Origin: Hyaloperonospora brassicae
Lineage: Eukaryota > Oomycota > Peronosporomycetes > Peronosporales > Peronosporaceae
Assembly: GCA_947650285.1 (NCBI GenBank)
Contig: CANTFL010000911.1
Location: 1-64,000 of the forward strand
DNA: 64,000 bases
Direction of reading: 5' to 3'
Of this stretch, positions 58,978 through 64,000 are shown piece after piece (within the stretch, counting starts at the first letter, position 1; each line of letters starts with the position of its first letter). A model generated the notes under the pieces. It did no database searches and had not been told where the DNA came from. It saw only the letters and a program-made list of their open reading frames with translations. Both the position numbers and the translations under genes were made by a program.

Positions 58978-61900
58978 TCATGTGGCTATCGGTGCGGACG
59001 ACATCGGGCGGGGTGGCGCTTGCAAGAATGGCACCTCCGTCACGCGCTCATTCACGATCGACATTATTCGCTCAACAGCTTTGTCATCAGTCTCGGCGTC
59101 TCGCTCATTTTGGCATTCATCCACTCCAGCTTTCCTCGTTTGTAGCATAGCGCCATCCATGAGCAGCACATACGCTCGTGCAAGCTGCTGGCGAATGTAT
59201 TTGTCACGCGACCCTTTCAGAACGTGTGCCACGTCGTAGCCCACCTCAAATGGATCTTCGATACTCAGTCGCGTTGTGAACCGCCACTGCGAAGTTTGCC
59301 GCTTTTCTTCCTTGGTAACAGTGCCAGCATCCGGGCGACGAACGCTTACGACATCGCGAGTGGCATCGAATTGCAAACCATAGTAGCGCAGGAAGCCAAG
59401 CAGCAGCTCACCTACGCTTTGTGTGTTGCGCGCGCAGTATTCGCGCAATAAGGCTATCTTTTCATCCGGCTGCCGGAACGCAAACGGGTCGTAGAAATAC
59501 GTCTCGATACCGCTGTGGCCTTCAGTGCCGTTGCCTGCACTTGCGTCCAACTCCTCGCTAGGACCACGGCACAGCACGCTTGGCAACATTTCACGAGGAC
59601 TATCCGGCCAGTTTAGGGGCAGAGCCTGCAGCACCGGCAGCACAGGTGGATCTTGGCGCTGGAGGAAGTGGATGAGCAAGAGGAGATAGCCGTATGACGA
59701 GAGCGTCCCCTCAGCGGCACAGTTCATACGCCGCTGTTTCACGAAGCGCTTGATTACATACGCCAGCATGCGCATGCGTGGATCAGCGTTCGCGTAAGCA
59801 CGAAGAAGGGCAGTGTTGCGCTGCGCCAACCGGTTCTCGACGCACAAGTCACACTCGATGCCCACCGTACGTGACACAAACATAATGATCGGAATGCGCG
59901 CTGTCAGGCGTGTCGTATCAACCGACGCAAACAAGTCTGGACGCGACTCAAGTCGAGCAACCACTTCGAGCAGCATCTGTTGTTTCTCCTCTACTGTCGG
60001 GCTACTCAGCTCGGGCAACACGAGGCACATGTCCATATCACTGTGCTCGTTGCCGAACTCGTTGGCCGATGATCCAAACACATCCAGTTCACATGTAAAT
60101 GACAGCTTGGATATAACCTCAGCTTCCAGTTGGTCGTATATCGGTTGACGCGACGCGCGGAAAGCAGCGCTATCTGGCATCAGTTCGGCCGCTTCCCTTT
60201 CGACCCACTGAGACAAAGCCTGCGACACGAACGGAGCGGTGTGCAATATCTCATCCTCACTGCCAAGATCTGAACCCGTAGATGCAACGTCTATCGGTGC
60301 AAAACCAAGGTGCTCCAGCCAAAAAGCGCAACGGTCTGCGTTGTTCGCAAAGTACAGCCCGCTGACTTGGCAAAAGCGCTCGCGTTGAATGCGAGCAATG
60401 TCAGCAAGCTGGTCATCTGCCACGAGCTCTCTTACGTACTTATTAGCCTCGATGGCATTAAACACATTGCGCAGCGTGCCATGAAAAGTCTCCACGGGGC
60501 ACGGAATCGTCTCAGTAGCTGCGAAGGAGTGTCCAATGTCTTCAGCACTACGCTCGAGTAACCGCAGACAAGCCTCCAGCAGGTCACCCAACAGAGCATG
60601 GCCGTGAAGAAAAATTGTTTCCACTTGATCCACTAGTCGCATAAGCGCGAGCAGGGCACTTAGGACAAGTCCAGCATCGCCATCGTCGACACCTTGCTGA
60701 TACTTGTCGTTTGTCGCACGTAATGTATCGATGAAATGGCTGTACTCCAAGCAAACCTTCAGTCGATTACTGCGCGCGATTATCACGTTAGAGTACGACA
60801 CCTTGTCGTAGTGGTTGCCAGCGTGGTGGTCATCATTTGTGTGTCCTTGACGCTTCCCGTTAGACGGATGACTGTGACCGCTGTTATCTTCAAACACTCG
60901 GAATTCAAACTCACCTGGAGATCGTGGGGCGCGGAATGTAATACGCGTATTCAAATACCGAAAATTACGGTGCAGCTTGTTCTCGAACAAAACCTGCTTC
61001 ACGAAAATTGGCTTGTCGTTTGTCGGCTGCCCGAGACGGAAAAGTCCAACAAGAAGCACTCTCCCAACCAGACACTCCTCTGCTAACAGCGCAACTTGTA
61101 CCTTGATGTTGTCGTTAGGCTTGGTTTTCTCGGGAGACACATGAACTGAATTACCCTGGCCTGACGTCAGTGGTACAGGTGCCGAATTTTCACGGTGAAG
61201 CTGGGGTGACATTGCTTGTGAGCGACGCGTACGCGATGGGGTCGAGCTTCTAGAATGAGAGGCCCTGGAAGACGACAACGCTGAAGGTGCGGGGCATCCA
61301 CGACCTGTTCTGTGACTCGGACTGGACGTCGGCAAACTTGACATCCCATTTAACGCTGGCGACTGCATCCTCCCACCACTCATTGTTGGCGCATTCGATG
61401 TCGGGTACACTTCTCGTCGCTCATACCCAGCATTGCTTCTACTGCTTCCTCTATTGAGCATTTTCAACATTTCATGACCAGACTGTGACAGCGGCTGGTG
61501 TTGGCTTTGTTGGGGAAGCTGAAAATGTGTCCGATCATGACTGAGTGGCCTTGGGTCCTGATACAATGCAGCCATCTGAGCATTCATCTGATCGCGTAGC
61601 GAACCCGTCGAGTGACTCGCGACCGCAGCCCGTCCAAAAAGTCCACGTTCAGATTCGTTCTGTAACCCTCTCCCCAAGTCCAAGTTGAGCATAGCATCCG
61701 AGAGGCCCGTGTCTTGTCGTCTGTCCCCAGCCATTGCTGCCGTTGCAACTTCAGTAGCCAAATGCCTTTCGTCTTCCGCATACAAAGATGACGAAAGACC
61801 ACGTCCAAATTTCTGTCCATTGAGTTCCAGGCTTCCCCATGGAGCCAAAAAAGATTGGCCCGAGCCTAAAGAAGGGTATAGCTGCATATCCTGCTGTTGA

Positions 61901-62373
61901 AGACGTTGCTGTTGAAGCAGCTGCTGCTGAAGCTGCTGCTGCTGAAGCGATTGATCTTGCTGCTGTCGCTGTTGCTGCTGAAAGTGCTCGTGCCGTTGAA
62001 ACTGCTGGTTAGTAGGCTGAAGCGATTGCTGCTGCTGCTGCTGTACACGATAGCGTGCGTCTTCCCTTTCCATTGTCGGCCACTGATGAGGAGATGACGA
62101 CGGCAGAGGCGGTCCCAGAGGCAGTGGCGGGTGTCGCTGCTCAGGTAAACTAAAGGCCGATCCAAAGTCCAGTGCATCGCCGCTGAAAGCCGACGAGTGC
62201 GACGTCGACAGTTCGGCGTCGCTCCGTCGCTGTTGCCGACGCGCACTTGCAGTTTCGTGTGCACCACTTCGCGGCGCGAGACGGTGTTCCAAAGCATATG
62301 AGTCGCTCGTGTCCGTTCCAAAGCGCCCGTCGCGACGCGTCGGCGAGCGTGGCGGCTGTGGCCACTGAGCCAT
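58978..62373 (-). CDS. Non-canonical poly(A)/poly(U) polymerase with Q-rich N-terminus
   Basis: Single exon, 1131 aa. The frame continues upstream, but the first ATG is at 62373 (MAQWPQPPRSPTRRDGRFG). The catalytic nucleotidyltransferase signature is FGSSANEFGNEHSDMDMCLV (residues about 763-782), with the third carboxylate in GIECDLCVEN (about 839). The PAP-associated region follows (LSSYGYLLLLIHFLQ, FYDPF, SVGELLLGFLRYYGLQF). This is the Cid1/TUTase-type family, which adds A or U tails to RNA 3' ends; whether it prefers UTP or ATP cannot be read here. Residues about 90-170 are Gln-rich (CAG runs, + strand 61897-62045). A beta-rich domain around 440-560 (FRAPRSPGEFEFRVFED) precedes the catalytic part and is not confidently identified. 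It is longer than typical Cid1 proteins. The 3' ends of this gene and the PDZ gene are 212 bp apart. Confidence 0.85.
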   Translation of the reverse strand: MAQWPQPPRSPTRRDGRFGTDTSDSYALEHRLAPRSGAHETASARRQQRRSDAELSTSHSSAFSGDALDFGSAFSLPEQRHPPLPLGPPLPSSSPHQWPTMEREDARYRVQQQQQQSLQPTNQQFQRHEHFQQQQRQQQDQSLQQQQLQQQLLQQQRLQQQDMQLYPSLGSGQSFLAPWGSLELNGQKFGRGLSSSLYAEDERHLATEVATAAMAGDRRQDTGLSDAMLNLDLGRGLQNESERGLFGRAAVASHSTGSLRDQMNAQMAALYQDPRPLSHDRTHFQLPQQSQHQPLSQSGHEMLKMLNRGSSRSNAGYERREVYPTSNAPTMSGGRMQSPALNGMSSLPTSSPSHRTGRGCPAPSALSSSRASHSRSSTPSRTRRSQAMSPQLHRENSAPVPLTSGQGNSVHVSPEKTKPNDNIKVQVALLAEECLVGRVLLVGLFRLGQPTNDKPIFVKQVLFENKLHRNFRYLNTRITFRAPRSPGEFEFRVFEDNSGHSHPSNGKRQGHTNDDHHAGNHYDKVSYSNVIIARSNRLKVCLEYSHFIDTLRATNDKYQQGVDDGDAGLVLSALLALMRLVDQVETIFLHGHALLGDLLEACLRLLERSAEDIGHSFAATETIPCPVETFHGTLRNVFNAIEANKYVRELVADDQLADIARIQRERFCQVSGLYFANNADRCAFWLEHLGFAPIDVASTGSDLGSEDEILHTAPFVSQALSQWVEREAAELMPDSAAFRASRQPIYDQLEAEVISKLSFTCELDVFGSSANEFGNEHSDMDMCLVLPELSSPTVEEKQQMLLEVVARLESRPDLFASVDTTRLTARIPIIMFVSRTVGIECDLCVENRLAQRNTALLRAYANADPRMRMLAYVIKRFVKQRRMNCAAEGTLSSYGYLLLLIHFLQRQDPPVLPVLQALPLNWPDSPREMLPSVLCRGPSEELDASAGNGTEGHSGIETYFYDPFAFRQPDEKIALLREYCARNTQSVGELLLGFLRYYGLQFDATRDVVSVRRPDAGTVTKEEKRQTSQWRFTTRLSIEDPFEVGYDVAHVLKGSRDKYIRQQLARAYVLLMDGAMLQTRKAGVDECQNERDAETDDKAVERIMSIVNERVTEVPFLQAPPRPMSSAPIAT

Positions 62374-64000
62374 AGAGACAGGAGACGGACAGAGCAAAGG
62401 GGACACGAGACGCTGACGCGGCGGACCGATCGAAGCGCAAGTAGAGCGCGACAAGAAGCGCGTACACTGATGTGCCGCTCGTGCGTCGGGTCAGAGTCCG
62501 AAGCGGCGGAGAGCGGCCGAGTGGGCCGAAGAAGTCGTTGCGCAGCGACAGCGGAGAGGGCAAAGCGCAGCCGAGTGGGGGGTGACGACAGGAGCCGAAG
62601 GGGGTTACGTGCACCACACGATATAGTAACCCGTGCGTATCAAACTTAAGTGTGCCCGATCTATGTTTACACCCTGCAGCTTTAGTGGACACACACCCTA
62701 TTCGAATACAGCTCCCTCTATTGCAAGATCATCCTACCCCGTCACACAAACTCTTGACGACTAATGTCACCCTTAAACAGTTTCCTGCAACTCACTAGAT
62801 GACAGGATGACTGGGGCCACGTTGCTCTGCTCTTGCTAGAGTGTGTGTCTTGTGATGATTAGTTGTTCATCGAGAAAGCTTGAAGCTCGCGCATCGTAGA
62901 CGTAAGAACCCATCCCATCGTAGTCACCTCCATTCGACAGACGTCGTGATACGTGTGGACACGGCGTCGCTCTTGGACTATATTTGTACGTGATCACTTG
63001 TGTGCGTTCGATGCAGAGACCCGTGTTGTGATGTTAACCGTTTATTTCGATCTATTCGTACATCGGATCGTTTGCAATCATGTCACCTCATGATACGAAT
63101 GCAACACGAGCGAAATACGCACAAAATTCTCAAGCTGGCGGGAGTAGTCGTGTCCTCTTCGAAAAAGCATTTCCTCTCTTGTCATCGCACTTTTCATTTT
63201 TGGCCACACGCCTATGTAGTATTGAATTAAATTGAAAGATGCATTTAAATGCAACCGTCGCCGAGATGGATATAACTTATATGGGCACAGTGATGTAAAT
63301 CCACAGTGATAATAGTGTTGCGTTTAACAGTCTGCGGTAAATAACGAAGAACAATGTAGACAAGTTCCATTTCACATTTCTGACTAAGCTAAATGACTTA
63401 GCAGAACTATATTTGTTTATGGAGGTGACTCGAGATCATTTCGTTATCATGACAAACTGAAGCACAAATATAATTTTGCGAAAAATATACCGAAACATTT
63501 CTTGAATGCGTAATATCCAGTGGAGTTTACGAATTGGGTATAATATGTCATCATATTAATCAACATCGCGTCTAATATACGAGGTACGCACGTTTTTGTG
63601 AGCGATAATTTTGATCGTGCTTGTACGCGTTATCGGTATGGCTGGGTTGGATGATTACATTTGTATTCATTTGATAAACTAATGTAAATACTATTTCTCG
63701 TTGAAATTCGACCTCATTTCTCGTTAGACGTCTAATTTCTCACTTCATCTTGTACGTGGAGTTTCGACGCACCTGTACGCTATATTTCAGCGTAGACTAC
63801 CTCCGGCCTTTTAAAAAATTGCAGTTGCCTCATCTTGTAAAAGTGTATTATTAGAGGAATTATCACAATCTGTTGCCTTCGTCGGTATTGATGCATCTGG
63901 TCATGAGCACGTTCAGTGAATACCTAGTCACCAATTGCGAGCATCTGTCATCAAACGATGTCAGTACAAGCGAAGCGTGCCTCATTACATATCCGGTGCA
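62374..64000. other. Promoter of the polymerase gene, then AT-rich DNA without recognised genes
   Basis: The first 260 bp upstream of 62373 are GC-rich and, on the minus strand, pyrimidine-rich close to the ATG, as oomycete promoters often are. No exact initiator was found. From about 62700 the sequence turns AT-rich with no ORF above 80 codons and no recognised repeat. Confidence 0.45.

Noticed and set aside
1..64000. CRISPR arrays, rRNA genes, prokaryotic operons or phage genes
   Set aside because: No regularly spaced direct repeats, no rRNA-like sequence, and gene structure is eukaryotic throughout (introns, initiator, transposon types).

Overview
The window looks like nuclear DNA of an oomycete of the Phytophthora/downy-mildew lineage. 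The reasons are: genes with few, short introns (about 70-120 nt, GTRNGT...YAG); GC-rich coding islands separated by AT-rich, gene-poor plains; an oomycete-type initiator (GCTCATT) just upstream of a secreted-protein gene; an oomycete-expanded family joining a bZIP-like coiled coil to a START-like domain; and decayed Mutator-like (MULE) and pogo/Tigger DNA transposons. The exact species cannot be read from the sequence.

Layout. 1-0.9 kb: CT-rich, degenerate, possibly retroelement-derived. 1.3-4.0 kb: a complete but broken FAR1-type MULE with long terminal inverted repeats (TIRs) and a near-perfect 9-bp target duplication. 6.1-17.4 kb: a local cluster of four members of the bZIP-like/START-like family: two full-length spliced genes (A, 6.1-7.8 kb; C, 10.2-12.1 kb), one copy lacking the START-like half (B, 8.5-9.4 kb), and one that keeps the START-like half without the bZIP-like part (D, 16.0-17.4 kb). 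19.4-21.8 kb: a pogo/Tigger element with 27-bp TIRs, TA target duplication and repeated subterminal motifs around a dead transposase. 26.1-27.0 kb: an isolated gene for a secreted protein of four six-cysteine repeats in A-B-A-B order. 27-38 kb: AT-rich DNA without a recognisable gene. 38.0-41.1 kb: a second MULE with 84-bp TIRs, a decayed transposase, and a GC-rich stretch on the opposite strand that may be cargo. 43.3-45.3 kb: a third, frameshifted FAR1-type MULE transposase. 45.8-46.9 kb: two neighbouring broken housekeeping genes, a 3-hydroxyacyl-CoA dehydratase and an adenylate kinase. 47-54 kb: AT-rich DNA with one block unusually dense in perfect stem-loops (52.9-53.6 kb).

54.4-62.4 kb is a compact, GC-rich, apparently healthy gene island: a UBL-PUB-STI1-UIM protein (a ubiquilin-like/p97-linked architecture), a PDZ/coiled-coil protein, and, convergent to it, a nucleotidyltransferase of the non-canonical poly(A)/poly(U) polymerase family with a glutamine-rich N-terminus. 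These three share no obvious pathway; they look like conserved housekeeping genes bordering a transposon-rich plain. The strongest candidates for new biology are the UBL-PUB-STI1-UIM protein, the A-B-A-B secreted cysteine-repeat protein, the locally radiating START-like cluster and the stem-loop block. All splice sites and domain calls were made by eye from the sequence, without database searches.
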